This document shows positions 1 through 10,044 of a stretch of 64,000 nt of DNA, in pieces. Position 1 is the stretch's first letter, and each line of letters opens with the position of its first letter. This DNA comes from Virgibacillus sp. 7505. GTDB lineage: Bacteria; Bacillota; Bacilli; Bacillales; Amphibacillaceae. A program made the translations under genes and the position numbers. Location of the stretch: positions 124,001-188,000 of the forward strand of contig NZ_NPBF01000004.1 in the NCBI RefSeq assembly GCF_002272135.1. The letters are read 5' to 3'. The notes beneath the pieces were generated by a model. The model had not been told where the DNA came from and made no database searches. It saw nothing but the letters and a program-made list of their open reading frames with translations.

Positions 1-1412
<1,412 letters not shown>

Positions 1413-1458
1413 CTAGCATTTATTTATAGAATACCCATGTCCTTAAAAAAGTTTAAGA

Positions 1459-1493
1459 AAAAATAAAAAGCGCTCCCTTTGTTAAGGGAACGC
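1459..1493 (-). terminator. pyrG leader attenuator hairpin
   Basis: On the minus strand an imperfect GC-containing hairpin (arms built on TCCCTT and AAGGGA, four-base AACA loop) is followed by a T-rich run. It lies between the GGGCTC transcription start and the pyrG start codon. In B. subtilis the pyrimidine-rich 5' arm of this hairpin pairs with extra G residues added at the RNA 5' end when CTP is low, preventing termination. The sequence arrangement here is the same; the mechanism in this organism is inferred. Confidence 0.85.
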
Positions 1494-1510
1494 GTCTTCG
1501 GACAATTAAA

Positions 1511-1552
1511 GAGCCCACATAAAATATTACTGATTCTCTAGTATAAAGTCAA
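1511..1552 (-). promoter_or_regulatory. pyrG promoter with GGGCTC start
   Basis: Minus-strand -35 TTGACT (1547-1552), 17-base spacer and -10 TAATAT (1524-1529) are followed seven bases later by GGGCTC with its first G at 1516. This is the initiation sequence needed for CTP-sensitive reiterative G addition known for B. subtilis pyrG. Together with the downstream attenuator it predicts CTP-responsive control of pyrG. Confidence 0.85.
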
Positions 1553-1560
1553 TAACATTC

Positions 1561-1576
1561 AGCGAATATATTCGCT
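1561..1576. repeat. 16-bp perfect palindrome at the rpoE stop
   Basis: AGCGAATATATTCGCT is a perfect 16-bp palindrome; its last base is the first base of the rpoE stop codon on the plus strand. No T-run follows on the minus strand, so it is a poor intrinsic terminator. It lies 8 bp upstream of the pyrG -35 box and could be an operator or an mRNA 3'-end hairpin. Confidence 0.6.
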
Positions 1577-2127
1577 TAGCGGTCTTCCTCATCGTCGTCT
1601 TCGTCACCAGTCAGCTGCATGTCTTCTCCAACGATTTCACGAGTTTCTTCGTCTGTATCATCGCTTTGATAATCGCCTTCGTAATCATCTTCGGCTACGT
1701 CATCATCAGCTAGATCATCGTCTTCTTCATCATCGCCGTAATCTTCATCAAAGCCTTCTTCGTCCAAAGTGAAGTCTTCTTCAAGATCATCCAGATCCTC
1801 ATCTTCATCCGCAGTACGTTTCTTTCTTTTCTTCGTTGGTTCGACTGTAACGTCTTCGTCGAATTGATCTACTGAATACCAGCTTTTCAGTCCCCAAAGA
1901 TTGGATCCTGCTGTCATGAAACGGCCATCTACGTTCAAGTCCGTATAGAACTGAAGCAAGTATTCTTCACGCTGATCGGAGCTCAATTGTTTGATGTCAG
2001 CTACTTTATTGAATAAATCTTTATAATCGGTTGCTTTGTTTTCTTCCTCAAGAATCAGATTCGTCAATTCCACGAGGGAAAAATCAGCAAGCTCTTCTTG
2101 GCTGTATTCTTTCAAACCCACTGTCAC
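1576..2127 (-). CDS. rpoE: RNA polymerase delta subunit
   Basis: This 183-residue protein has a folded N-terminal domain of about 90 residues (SLVELTNLILEE... VDGRF) and a C-terminal half made almost entirely of Asp and Glu, the layout of the Gram-positive RNA polymerase delta factor. Delta recycles RNA polymerase and sharpens promoter selectivity. The start is a GTG at 2125-2127 with AAGGGAG five bases upstream; a GTG two codons later is less well spaced. It has a sigma-A promoter of its own and sits directly upstream of pyrG, as in B. subtilis. The identification is secure. Confidence 0.95.
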   Translation of the reverse strand: MTVGLKEYSQEELADFSLVELTNLILEEENKATDYKDLFNKVADIKQLSSDQREEYLLQFYTDLNVDGRFMTAGSNLWGLKSWYSVDQFDEDVTVEPTKKRKKRTADEDEDLDDLEEDFTLDEEGFDEDYGDDEEDDDLADDDVAEDDYEGDYQSDDTDEETREIVGEDMQLTGDEDDDEEDR

Positions 2128-2189
2128 AGCACTCCCTTTGTCAATAAGTTGGTTATGTTCACGTCTACCGTTTTAGAACCATACCTTAC

Positions 2190-2218
2190 ATTATATTGCC
2201 AGGCCTATCAAAATGCAA
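2190..2218 (-). promoter_or_regulatory. rpoE sigma-A promoter
   Basis: Minus-strand TTGCAT (2213-2218), 17-base spacer, TATAAT (2190-2195), about 63 bases upstream of the rpoE GTG start. Confidence 0.7.
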
Positions 2219-2230
2219 TATTTCTTCAGA

Positions 2231-3289
2231 TCAGCGGCGTTTTTTAACTTGTTTGACGTTTTTAGACAGCTGTTTGAACTGCCTCCTCTGTTCCAGCTGG
2301 GCTTTGGCAGAGGACTTTCTATCAAGATACTGAAGCTCCCGCTGCAGCTTGTAATAGCTGTTGAGCCGTTCTTGCTCTATCTCACCAGTCTGTACAGCCT
2401 CCTGCACACGACAGCCAGGTTCGTTCTTATGTGTGCAATCACGGAAACGGCACAACTCACCAAATCGCTCGATATCGGAAAATGCTGCTGACACGCCAGT
2501 CTGCTGCTGGTCCCATAGCTGCAGCTCACGCATACCAGGTGTATCGATGATCATCCCGCCGCCGGGCAGCTGTACAAGCTCACGATGCGTAGTAGTATGT
2601 TTGCCTTTTCCATCATCTTCCCGGATCTCCCCTGCCAGCTGTACTTCTTTTCCATACAGCATGTTGACGAGAGTGGACTTCCCTGCACCTGAGGATCCGA
2701 GGAAAGCCGCAGTGATTCCTGCTGTAAGCTGTCTTCTAATCGCATCGACACCTCTTCTGTCAACTGCGCTTGTGACATAAATGTCAACCCCCGGAGCTAT
2801 TGCTTCGACTTCGCTCCATCTTCCTTCTGTATCCTGGCACAGATCACCCTTACTTAAAATGATAACTGGTAATGCTCCGCTATCATAAGCAGCCAATAAA
2901 TAGCGTTCCAGTCTGCGAAGATTATAATCCTGATTCAATGCCATAACCAAGTATACATAATCGACATTCGCAGCAACGATTTGTTCCCTGGTTACCGTTC
3001 CTGCTTCTTTCCGTGAAAACTTGCTTTTTCTTGGCAGCAAGACGTGTATCGTAGCTTTCCCTTCTTCATGCCGGGCATCTACCAGTACCCAATCCCCGAC
3101 TGCTGGGAAATCCCCATTTTGCCGAAACTTCCCTGACGGTGTTGCCAGCATCTCTCCTCGGTCATCCAGCACTCTGTACATATGTTTATGCTCAAGCACG
3201 ATACGTGCAGGCGTCCAAGCCTTATCATATGCTTGCTTTGCTGCTTCCAATTGGTCATTCCATCCTAATAAATTCCATGCTTCGTTCAT
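2231..3289 (-). CDS. RsgA/YjeQ-family circularly permuted GTPase (paralogue)
   Basis: The 352-residue protein has an N-terminal OB-fold region, then the GTPase motifs in permuted order: SKGD (G4), GSSGAGKST (G1) and DTPGMRE (G3), and a C-terminal zinc site CRFRDC-H-C. This is the layout of RsgA, a GTPase that acts in late maturation of the 30S subunit. Bacillaceae usually carry a shorter RsgA (YloQ/CpgA) in the prpC-prkC cluster; this longer form beside rpoE is probably a second copy, but the other copy is outside this window. The start ATG has AGGAGG upstream. A structured leader with an internal terminator precedes it, suggesting regulated expression. Confidence 0.88.
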   Translation of the reverse strand: MNEAWNLLGWNDQLEAAKQAYDKAWTPARIVLEHKHMYRVLDDRGEMLATPSGKFRQNGDFPAVGDWVLVDARHEEGKATIHVLLPRKSKFSRKEAGTVTREQIVAANVDYVYLVMALNQDYNLRRLERYLLAAYDSGALPVIILSKGDLCQDTEGRWSEVEAIAPGVDIYVTSAVDRRGVDAIRRQLTAGITAAFLGSSGAGKSTLVNMLYGKEVQLAGEIREDDGKGKHTTTHRELVQLPGGGMIIDTPGMRELQLWDQQQTGVSAAFSDIERFGELCRFRDCTHKNEPGCRVQEAVQTGEIEQERLNSYYKLQRELQYLDRKSSAKAQLEQRRQFKQLSKNVKQVKKRR

Positions 3290-3294
3290 GTTTT

Positions 3295-3475
3295 CCTCCT
3301 AGTGGGATCTTTTTTGGCCATAATAAAAAGGACTGTTTGCACAGCCCTCCCACTAGAAGTTTAAATAGCGGAAATATCCGCTATTCCAGACAAGCAGAAG
3401 GGATGTGCGTAGTGACGGACGGCTTTTGAGTCATCGCAAATGTCAACATAATCATCATCCCTTTCTGCGTCCGGC
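3295..3475 (-). ncRNA. candidate structured leader RNA of the RsgA paralogue
   Basis: On the minus strand several paired segments precede the gene. GCAGAAGGGATG (3394-3405) matches CATCCCTTTCTGC (3456-3468) with one bulge. CGGACG (3416-3421) matches CGTCCG (3468-3473), interleaved with the first pair, so the two form a pseudoknot or are alternatives. AATAGCGGA/TCCGCTATT (3364-3385) is a 9-bp hairpin. A terminator-like hairpin (3330-3347, then TTTTT) is nested inside a 9-bp perfect stem CTAGTGGGA/TCCCACTAG (3299-3307 with 3348-3356) that overlaps the first bases of the Shine-Dalgarno sequence. I do not recognise a known riboswitch class. Pairings are seen; regulatory function is inferred. Confidence 0.5.
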
Positions 3476-3501
3476 TTTACCGTTCGCTTTGATTTGTATT
3501 T

Positions 3502-3531
3502 ATGATACATGATATTGGCTATATTTGTAAA
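3502..3531 (-). promoter_or_regulatory. candidate promoter for the RsgA leader
   Basis: Minus-strand TTTACA (3526-3531), 18-base spacer, TATCAT preceded by TG (3502-3507). It would start a leader of about 200 bases before the GTPase gene. It overlaps the 5' untranslated region of the divergent Cls-type gene. Confidence 0.5.
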
Positions 3532-3564
3532 GCCTATTATTACCTTAGGAAAGGAGATCGGTAT

Positions 3565-4752
3565 ATGTATGTCTTCTTCCTCCTGCTCGCTCTCCTGTTC
3601 CTCCTAATAGTTCTGGTATGGGTGGACTTGTCGCTTGGCAGGAAGTACAGCAAAAGAAAAGCAGTCAATCGGCTGGTCGGCGATAAACATGCCTTTGTTT
3701 CCACGTTAGATGATGGAGTCAGTTTCTTCGAGGCACTGATCCGTGACATAAAAGCTGCACAGCAGTCTGTTGATATTCAATTCTTTCTTGTGAAATGGGA
3801 CGAACCTACACAACAGCTGACAGAATTACTGCAAAAACGCGCACAGGAAGGAATCAAAATCCGTTTCTTACTGGACAGAATCGGAGGCTATCGCTTGCCC
3901 CGGAAAGAACGGCAGCGTCTGCGCCAATCTGGTGTAATGCTCCGATTTGCTAATACACCACGTTTTCCTTATCTTCTGTATAATCTGAACTTCCGTAATC
4001 ACAGGAAAGTCACCATCATCGATCAGCGAAGTGTCTATATAGGTGGATTCAATATCGGCAAGGAGTACTTGAGCAAGGAGCCCCGGTTCGGTTACTGGCG
4101 TGATTGTGTTGTGAAGCTCGAAGGCGAAGCGGTCTACACATTTGTACAGCTATTTGCTTCCGATTGGGGTGATCCATTTCACGTACTGCCAAAGCAAGCT
4201 CCAGCACTCGATGGCGCCCAGATAGAAGTAGTAATTACAGAAGCTGATGGCTATGAAGACTGGCTGCTTCATCAGATTCATCAAGCAAAGGAATATCTTT
4301 ACATCGGAACACCCTATTGTTCACCGTCCAGACGCGTAGAAGCTGCCCTCAAGCGAGCTTCAGATAGGGGTGTCGATGTAAGATTAATGCTTCCGTCCAA
4401 GGTGGATCATTATGTTGTCAATCAAGTGTCCTTCCATTTTGCAAGGCGTCTGCTGCAGCATGGCATACGAATCAATTTATATTATAATGGCTTCTATCAC
4501 GCGAAAATCCTGCTTAGCGATGGCGTATGGTGCGCTGTCGGTTCCGCCAATCTTGATGGTCGGAGTCTGTTGATTAACAAGGAGCTTACTGTGACCATTA
4601 GGGAAAACGATCTCTTTTACGCCCAGCTGCTTGCTCTTTGGAAAAAAGATGAACAATCCAGTATTCAAGCAACCATCAAGACGATTCAAAAACGTCCTTG
4701 GATCGCTAAGGTTACCGGCATTCTGTTTAGGCCATTACGGAATTACCTATAG
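3565..4752 (+). CDS. Cls-like phospholipase D family membrane protein
   Basis: The 395-residue protein starts with one strongly hydrophobic segment (residues 1-24) and then has two phospholipase D HKD motifs, NHRKVTIID near His146 and YHAKILLSD near His312. Such proteins join two phosphatidylglycerol molecules into cardiolipin at the membrane. It is shorter than ClsA (about 480 residues, two membrane segments), so the exact substrate is uncertain. The chosen ATG has AAAGGAG upstream; an ATG 63 bases earlier has no ribosome binding site. It lies beside argS as ywiE does in B. subtilis. A full-length ClsA is encoded at 50797-52236. Confidence 0.85.
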   Translation: MYVFFLLLALLFLLIVLVWVDLSLGRKYSKRKAVNRLVGDKHAFVSTLDDGVSFFEALIRDIKAAQQSVDIQFFLVKWDEPTQQLTELLQKRAQEGIKIRFLLDRIGGYRLPRKERQRLRQSGVMLRFANTPRFPYLLYNLNFRNHRKVTIIDQRSVYIGGFNIGKEYLSKEPRFGYWRDCVVKLEGEAVYTFVQLFASDWGDPFHVLPKQAPALDGAQIEVVITEADGYEDWLLHQIHQAKEYLYIGTPYCSPSRRVEAALKRASDRGVDVRLMLPSKVDHYVVNQVSFHFARRLLQHGIRINLYYNGFYHAKILLSDGVWCAVGSANLDGRSLLINKELTVTIRENDLFYAQLLALWKKDEQSSIQATIKTIQKRPWIAKVTGILFRPLRNYL

Positions 4753-4790
4753 AAAAAGCCCGCCAGCATTGTCGCTGACAGGCTTTTTTA
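4753..4790. terminator. bidirectional terminator between cls and argS
   Basis: A hairpin built on AGCC..CCAGC and GCTG..AGGCT is flanked by A-run and T-run, so it can end both the plus-strand cls transcript and the minus-strand argS transcript. Confidence 0.8.
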
Positions 4791-4794
4791 TTTT

Positions 4795-6465
4795 TTACAT
4801 TTTTTCTGGTGCTTCCACACTGATGAGTCGCAATGCATTTTTGATTGTGATGCGAACTGCTTTCATCAACGCAATCCGAGCTTTTGTCAGCTCTTGATTA
4901 TCCGGGTTCAATACCTTCTCCGCATTATAGAAGCTGTGGAGTGCAGAAGCCAAATCAAAGGCATATTGCGTTATACGGTGCGGCGTACGTTTTTCAGCTG
5001 CATCTGTCACTACTTGAGGGAATTCCCCAAGACGTTTTAGGAGATCCAATTCCTTCTCAGCAGTCAGAAGACTCGCATCGTAGGCTCCTTCTGTCTGGAA
5101 TCCTTTATCAGCAGCCTGCGCGAGCATCGTGCTGATCCGGGCATATGCGTACTGTACGTAGAAAACAGGGTTTTCATTGGATTGGGATTTTGCCAAATCC
5201 ATGTCGAAGTCAAGATGAGAATCACTGGAACGCATGACGAAGAAGTAACGCATCGCATCGATACCGACTTCTTCCATCAATTCACGCAGTGTAACTGCTT
5301 TTCCAGTACGTTTACTCATTTTCACCTTTTCGCCATTTTCGAACAGGTTCACCATCTGGATAATCGTAACTTCCAGCGTATCAGCATCATAGCCAAGTGC
5401 TTGGATAGCAGCGCGCATACGCGGGATGTAGCCATGGTGATCGGCTCCCCATACGTTGATCAGTTTCGAGAATCCGCGATCAAGTTTTGTTTTATGATAG
5501 GCGATATCCGGAGTAAGGTACGTATAGCTGCCATCCTGTTTGATGAGTACACGGTCCTTGTCATCACCGAAATCTGTCGAACGGAACCAGACAGCACCGT
5601 CTTCTTCAAAGACATAGTCCGTTTCACGAAGTGTTGCCAATGCTGTATCGATTTTTCCGTCTTGGTAAAGAGAAGTTTCTGAGTACCACACATCAAACGG
5701 AACACGGAAATCAGCAAGATCCTTCTCGAGCTTTTTAAGCTCATAAGTCAAACCATACTGACGGAAGAAAGCAAGGCGCTCCTCTTCCGGTTTAGACGCA
5801 TAGCTATCTCCATGCTTTTCGGCAAGCTCTTTACCAATTCCGATGATATCCTTACCGTGATAGCCATCTTCCGGCATTTCAGCATCCTGTCCAAGCGCTT
5901 GCAAATAACGCGCCTGTACACTGCGTGCAAGATTATCGATCTGATTACCAGCATCATTTATATAATATTCGCGTCCAACCTCATAGCCTGCTGCATCAAG
6001 GATGTTGCAAAGAGAATCGCCTACCGCCGCACCACGGGCATGTCCAAGGTGCAAGTCACCTGTCGGGTTCGCCGAAACAAACTCAACTTGGACTTTTTCT
6101 CCTTTACCTGCGTTCGTGCGTCCGAAATCATCGCCAGCTTCCAAAATAGTAGATACTAGTTCGCCAAGATAGCTGTTACGCATGAAAAAGTTAATGAATC
6201 CTGGTCCAGCGATTTCGATCTTTTCAACAGGTGCCTGGCCGTAATCGAAGTTCTTCTGCAGATCCTCCGCGATGGCGCGTGGTGCTTTCTTCGCAACACG
6301 AGCAAGCTGCATTGCGATATTCGTTGCATAGTCGCCATGCGCTTTATCCTTCGGCTGCTCTAAAATGACAGCAGGAATTGTCTCTTTATCAGCCAAACCA
6401 GCCTTCAAAACAGCCTCCTGAATCGCCGTTTTCAATTTTTGTTCTGTTTGTTGTACGATATTCAT
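4795..6465 (-). CDS. argS: arginyl-tRNA synthetase
   Basis: The 556-residue class I synthetase charges tRNA-Arg in the cytoplasm. The N-terminal Arg-tRNA recognition domain (about residues 1-100) is followed by the HIGH-type motif HLGHARG and, later, the KMSKRTG signature; a DALR anticodon-binding domain ends the protein. Length matches the Bacillus enzyme. The ATG overlaps the upstream ywiB stop by four bases (ATGA), with GGAGGAG inside ywiB, which indicates translational coupling. The ywiB-argS order is conserved in B. subtilis. Confidence 0.97.
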   Translation of the reverse strand: MNIVQQTEQKLKTAIQEAVLKAGLADKETIPAVILEQPKDKAHGDYATNIAMQLARVAKKAPRAIAEDLQKNFDYGQAPVEKIEIAGPGFINFFMRNSYLGELVSTILEAGDDFGRTNAGKGEKVQVEFVSANPTGDLHLGHARGAAVGDSLCNILDAAGYEVGREYYINDAGNQIDNLARSVQARYLQALGQDAEMPEDGYHGKDIIGIGKELAEKHGDSYASKPEEERLAFFRQYGLTYELKKLEKDLADFRVPFDVWYSETSLYQDGKIDTALATLRETDYVFEEDGAVWFRSTDFGDDKDRVLIKQDGSYTYLTPDIAYHKTKLDRGFSKLINVWGADHHGYIPRMRAAIQALGYDADTLEVTIIQMVNLFENGEKVKMSKRTGKAVTLRELMEEVGIDAMRYFFVMRSSDSHLDFDMDLAKSQSNENPVFYVQYAYARISTMLAQAADKGFQTEGAYDASLLTAEKELDLLKRLGEFPQVVTDAAEKRTPHRITQYAFDLASALHSFYNAEKVLNPDNQELTKARIALMKAVRITIKNALRLISVEAPEKM

Positions 6466-6902
6466 CCGTTACTCTCCTCCTGCACACGCAACGTCAATGC
6501 ATGTCTTCTAGACTGCACCTGATTCAAAGTTACTGTATAGCTTATTGTAAGTTCCGCCGGGCTTCCAGCTGCCAGCGGCGAGAACGTCATCGCGTGTGTG
6601 CTTGTTTCCATATGCATTGTACCATAAGGATGGCGGTATACGTTCTCTGTCGGCTGATTCTTTATGAAAACTTGCTTCATATCAAATCCGCCTGAGCGTT
6701 TGATGCTCACCTTATCAGTCGAGATGGTAATCATAGTTTTCGTTTCCCCGACTTCTTCGGATTCCTCTGTGAAATTGACGACTGTCAATCCCCCATTGGC
6801 GGAATAGGTACCTGCTGCCCTCAGAGTTGTATACTCCGTATCATCTTCCTCCGTTATTGCCGTATCCATCTCGATCCATACCGGAATTTTTGTTTGACGC
6901 AT
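6462..6902 (-). CDS. ywiB: YwiB-family DUF1934 beta-barrel protein
   Basis: This 146-residue protein opens with a strand-rich pattern ([10 protein letters not shown]...) and continues with repeated short beta segments typical of DUF1934, which has a small calycin-like barrel. Its biochemical role is not known. The ATG has AAGGGGAG six bases upstream. It is translationally coupled to argS by an ATGA overlap and is the first gene of a two-gene operon. A terminator for the upstream speE gene separates it from that gene. The family call rests on position and overall pattern. Confidence 0.85.
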   Translation of the reverse strand: MRQTKIPVWIEMDTAITEEDDTEYTTLRAAGTYSANGGLTVVNFTEESEEVGETKTMITISTDKVSIKRSGGFDMKQVFIKNQPTENVYRHPYGTMHMETSTHAMTFSPLAAGSPAELTISYTVTLNQVQSRRHALTLRVQEESNG

Positions 6903-6923
6903 GCAGCTCTCCCCTTTCAGTAA

Positions 6924-6947
6924 GAAAAACGCTTCCCACGGAAGCGC
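6924..6947 (-). terminator. speE terminator
   Basis: CGCTTCC and GGAAGCG arms around a three-base loop are followed by TTTTT on the minus strand, directly after speE. Confidence 0.85.
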
Positions 6948-6957
6948 CTCTCCATTT

Positions 6958-7785
6958 TTATTTCAATAGATCTTGTACGAACTTCGGCAGTACAAAAGCA
7001 GCTTGATGCAGCTCTGGTGTATAGTATTTCGTTTCGATAGGCTGGAACCGTTCTGCTTTCACTTCTTTTGGGTGATGCACCTTGCTGCCCATCGTGAACG
7101 TCCACAGACCACTTGGATAAGTAGGAATATTCGCCGTATACAACTCTGTAACCTGGAAGATTTCTTTCACATCTTTGTACACCTGTGAAATCAGGTCTGC
7201 TTTGAACCATGGATTATCTGTCTGCGCAACAAACAAGCCATCCTCTTTGAGTGCTTTAGCAATCCCGGCATAAAAGCCTTTCGTGAATAGGTTGACTGCT
7301 GGTCCTACTGGTTCTGTCGAGTCCACCATAATGACATCATAGGCATTCTCACTTTCAGCAATGTGCATGAAACCGTCACCGACGCGCACATCTGCACGCG
7401 GATCATCCATTTTACCTGCGATGGAAGGCAAGAACTTCTTGGAATACTCGATAACTTTGCCATCGATATCAACAAGCGTCGCTTTTTTCACTTTGTCATG
7501 CTTGAGTACTTCACGGATGACACCGCCATCTCCTCCGCCTACAATCAGCACGTTCTCCGGATTCGGGTGCGTGAACAATGGTACATGGGCAACCATCTCG
7601 TGATAGACAAACTCATCCCGCTCTGTAGTCATGACCATGCCATCCAATGTCAGCATATTGCCCCATTCTTCCGTCTCGAGCATGTCCAATTTCTGAAAAT
7701 CAGTCTGCTCACTGTGCAGGGAACGCTTCACTTTTGCTGTGATACCGAAGCTGTCTGTCTGTTTTTCTGTATACCAAAGTTCCAT
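6958..7785 (-). CDS. speE: spermidine synthase
   Basis: The 275-residue enzyme transfers an aminopropyl group from decarboxylated S-adenosylmethionine to putrescine. It begins ELWYTEKQ, has the glycine-rich cofactor motif [11 protein letters not shown], the DSTEPVGPA segment with catalytic and putrescine-binding acidic residues, and [10 protein letters not shown] near the C terminus; it closely resembles B. subtilis SpeE throughout. In B. subtilis speB (agmatinase) follows in an operon, but here a terminator follows directly and the next gene is ywiB. The putrescine source must therefore be encoded elsewhere or supplied otherwise. GGAG is 12 bases from the ATG, slightly far. Confidence 0.96.
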   Translation of the reverse strand: MELWYTEKQTDSFGITAKVKRSLHSEQTDFQKLDMLETEEWGNMLTLDGMVMTTERDEFVYHEMVAHVPLFTHPNPENVLIVGGGDGGVIREVLKHDKVKKATLVDIDGKVIEYSKKFLPSIAGKMDDPRADVRVGDGFMHIAESENAYDVIMVDSTEPVGPAVNLFTKGFYAGIAKALKEDGLFVAQTDNPWFKADLISQVYKDVKEIFQVTELYTANIPTYPSGLWTFTMGSKVHHPKEVKAERFQPIETKYYTPELHQAAFVLPKFVQDLLK

Positions 7786-7969
7786 TAGCTGTCAAAACTC
7801 CTCTATGTGTAAAATCCTTTAACATCTCGCAACTAGTGTTAGTCATTTTTATAGCTTTAAACAATCAAATTATAGAGAAATTCCGAAAAAAAGCAACCCT
7901 TTCCAATGTTTATTATCCTACTGGATGACGATACTGTTTTTGACACCATGAAGGAAGCAGGCGATAGAT

Positions 7970-10003
7970 TTGATTCGGATTCCGATAGCCAGATGGCAGA
8001 GGTGGCTCCGGCCCAAAAGGCTGGCAGCTGTCATTCTTGGAAGCTTAATAACTGCCATCGGCGGACTGCTCCTCATTTGTTATCTGATGGGGCCTCCGGC
8101 GATGACAAATAAATGGAGTACAACATTCTATGCGAACGACAGCACAATCCTCGGTGAACAGTATGGCAACACACAGAAACGCTGGATCGCCTTGGACGAA
8201 GTTTCTCCGCATTTGATTCATGCGACTATCTTGGCAGAAGACAAGAATTTCTACAAACATCATGGCTTTGCCTGGAAACGTATATTTGCTGCCGCCCTGT
8301 CAGATATCAAGGCTGGCGCCAAGGTTGAAGGAGCCAGTACCATTACCCAGCAATATGCCAAAAACCTTTACTTAACGAATGATAAGACATGGACTCGAAA
8401 ATTCAAAGAAGCAATATACAGTATCCGCCTAGAAATGTTTTACTCGAAGGATGAAATATTGGAAGGGTATCTTAATACGATTTATTACGGACATGGGATG
8501 TATGGTATTCAAGCAGCAAGCGATTATTATATGGATAAAGATCCCGGCAGTTTAACAGCTGCTGAAGCCGCACTGCTTGCCGGCATACCAAAGGGGCCAT
8601 CCTACTATTCCCCTTTTCAAAATAAAGAGCTTGCTGATGAAAGGCAGGAATATATTTACGGACTGCTGCAGGATGCAGGTTATATCACAGAACCCGAATC
8701 ACTTCCCGCTGTGTCTCTGTCGACAGAACAGGAACGGGAAACAATTAGACGTGCCGGTTATTTTCAGGACTATATTACAGATGAATTAGCCGAGGTTCTG
8801 GGGATGGATAAGGATGAGGCTGTAGCTTCTGGATATCATGTCTATACAACGATGGATTCTGACCACCAGCTTAAACTCGAGACGCAAATAGCCGATACGA
8901 TTCCGGCTGATACAGAACTGCAGACAGGAGCCATTGCCATGGACCCGGATTCTGGTGCAATTACAGCTATGGTCGGCGGAACAGATTACAAGATGAGCAC
9001 ATATAACAGAGCTACTACTAGTAAACGTATGCCGGGCTCCTCATTTAAGCCTTTTGTCTATTACACTGCCTTGAAAAATGGTTTTACACCAATGACACAG
9101 TTAAGAAGCGAAGAAACGACCTTTGAGCTGCCAGAGGGCGGCGAATATGCTCCTGGTAATTTTCATGGCTATTATGCAAATGAGGAAATCACGATGGCAG
9201 AAGCTATCGCGATGTCGGATAATATTTATGCGGTGAAGACGAATTTAATGGTTGGCGCGGAGAAAGTCGCTGCGGATGCCAAGAAGCTTGGAATCACAAG
9301 TGATTTACAGGCAGTACCGTCCCTAGCACTCGGAACTTCGCCGGTATCTGTTGAAGAAATGGGCGTTGCCTACAGCCGGATAGCCAACGGTGGTAAACAG
9401 ATAGAGAGCTATACGATTGAAAAAATCGTCGATCGCAATGGGAAGACTATCTATACGCATAAACCGCAGAAAACCAAAAGCAAGCTGGATAAAAAAAGAC
9501 TGTTCGTGCTCACTGATCTCATGACAGGTATGTTCGATGATTCGCTTAGCAGCTATATGCGCGTCACAGGAGCATCGATCAAGGATCAGCTGAGCCGGCC
9601 ATACGCAGGCAAATCTGGAACGACAACGACGGATAGCTGGATGGTCGGATTCAGCCCTGACTTAGTTACAGCGGTCTGGACAGGCTATGATGACAACCGC
9701 TCCATGGAGAAAGTAAAGGAATTGGCCTACAGCAAGGAAATTTGGGCAGGCTTTATGGAAGCAGCCCATCAGGGCGAACCAATCAAAGCATTCCGCCCTC
9801 CTGCAGGCGTACGCGGCGTGTTTGTTGATCCTGATTCCGGCTTCCTTTCTACGTCGTATTGTGAAAAGCGCCGATTCACTTACTTTGTACGAGGGACGGA
9901 GCCAAAGCTATACTGCCGGCCTGATTTGGATGAGTTTCCTCTCCGGCAAGATCAGGAAGAACCGATGAATAGAAGGAAACGCTGGTTCGATTGGCTGTTT
10001 TAA
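7970..10003 (+). CDS. pbpG: class A penicillin-binding protein, PbpG-like
   Basis: The 677-residue bifunctional peptidoglycan synthase has an N-terminal membrane anchor (about residues 18-40), a glycosyltransferase 51 domain (EDKNFYKHHG, GASTITQQYAKN, EGYLNTIYYG) and a transpeptidase domain with SSFK (Ser357), SDN (Ser416) and KSGT (Lys548). It polymerises glycan and cross-links peptides outside the membrane. Resemblance and position match B. subtilis PbpG, which functions in sporulation. The start is a TTG; an in-frame stop lies 21 bases upstream and no ATG is available, but the nearest AAGGAAG is 12 bases away, so the exact start is uncertain. Confidence 0.92.
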   Translation: MIRIPIARWQRWLRPKRLAAVILGSLITAIGGLLLICYLMGPPAMTNKWSTTFYANDSTILGEQYGNTQKRWIALDEVSPHLIHATILAEDKNFYKHHGFAWKRIFAAALSDIKAGAKVEGASTITQQYAKNLYLTNDKTWTRKFKEAIYSIRLEMFYSKDEILEGYLNTIYYGHGMYGIQAASDYYMDKDPGSLTAAEAALLAGIPKGPSYYSPFQNKELADERQEYIYGLLQDAGYITEPESLPAVSLSTEQERETIRRAGYFQDYITDELAEVLGMDKDEAVASGYHVYTTMDSDHQLKLETQIADTIPADTELQTGAIAMDPDSGAITAMVGGTDYKMSTYNRATTSKRMPGSSFKPFVYYTALKNGFTPMTQLRSEETTFELPEGGEYAPGNFHGYYANEEITMAEAIAMSDNIYAVKTNLMVGAEKVAADAKKLGITSDLQAVPSLALGTSPVSVEEMGVAYSRIANGGKQIESYTIEKIVDRNGKTIYTHKPQKTKSKLDKKRLFVLTDLMTGMFDDSLSSYMRVTGASIKDQLSRPYAGKSGTTTTDSWMVGFSPDLVTAVWTGYDDNRSMEKVKELAYSKEIWAGFMEAAHQGEPIKAFRPPAGVRGVFVDPDSGFLSTSYCEKRRFTYFVRGTEPKLYCRPDLDEFPLRQDQEEPMNRRKRWFDWLF

Positions 10004-10007
10004 TAGG

Positions 10008-10042
10008 AAAAGCCGCTGTCCTCCTTGAGGACAGCGGCTTTC
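10008..10042. terminator. bidirectional terminator pbpG/ywhD
   Basis: A perfect 15-bp stem with arm GCCGCTGTCCTC and a CTT loop, flanked by A-run and T-run, serves both converging genes. Confidence 0.9.
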
Positions 10043-10044
10043 AT

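Noticed and set aside
7906-8112. A 68-residue frame overlapping the pbpG start
   Set aside because: It overlaps pbpG in another frame and has no ribosome binding site or known pattern.
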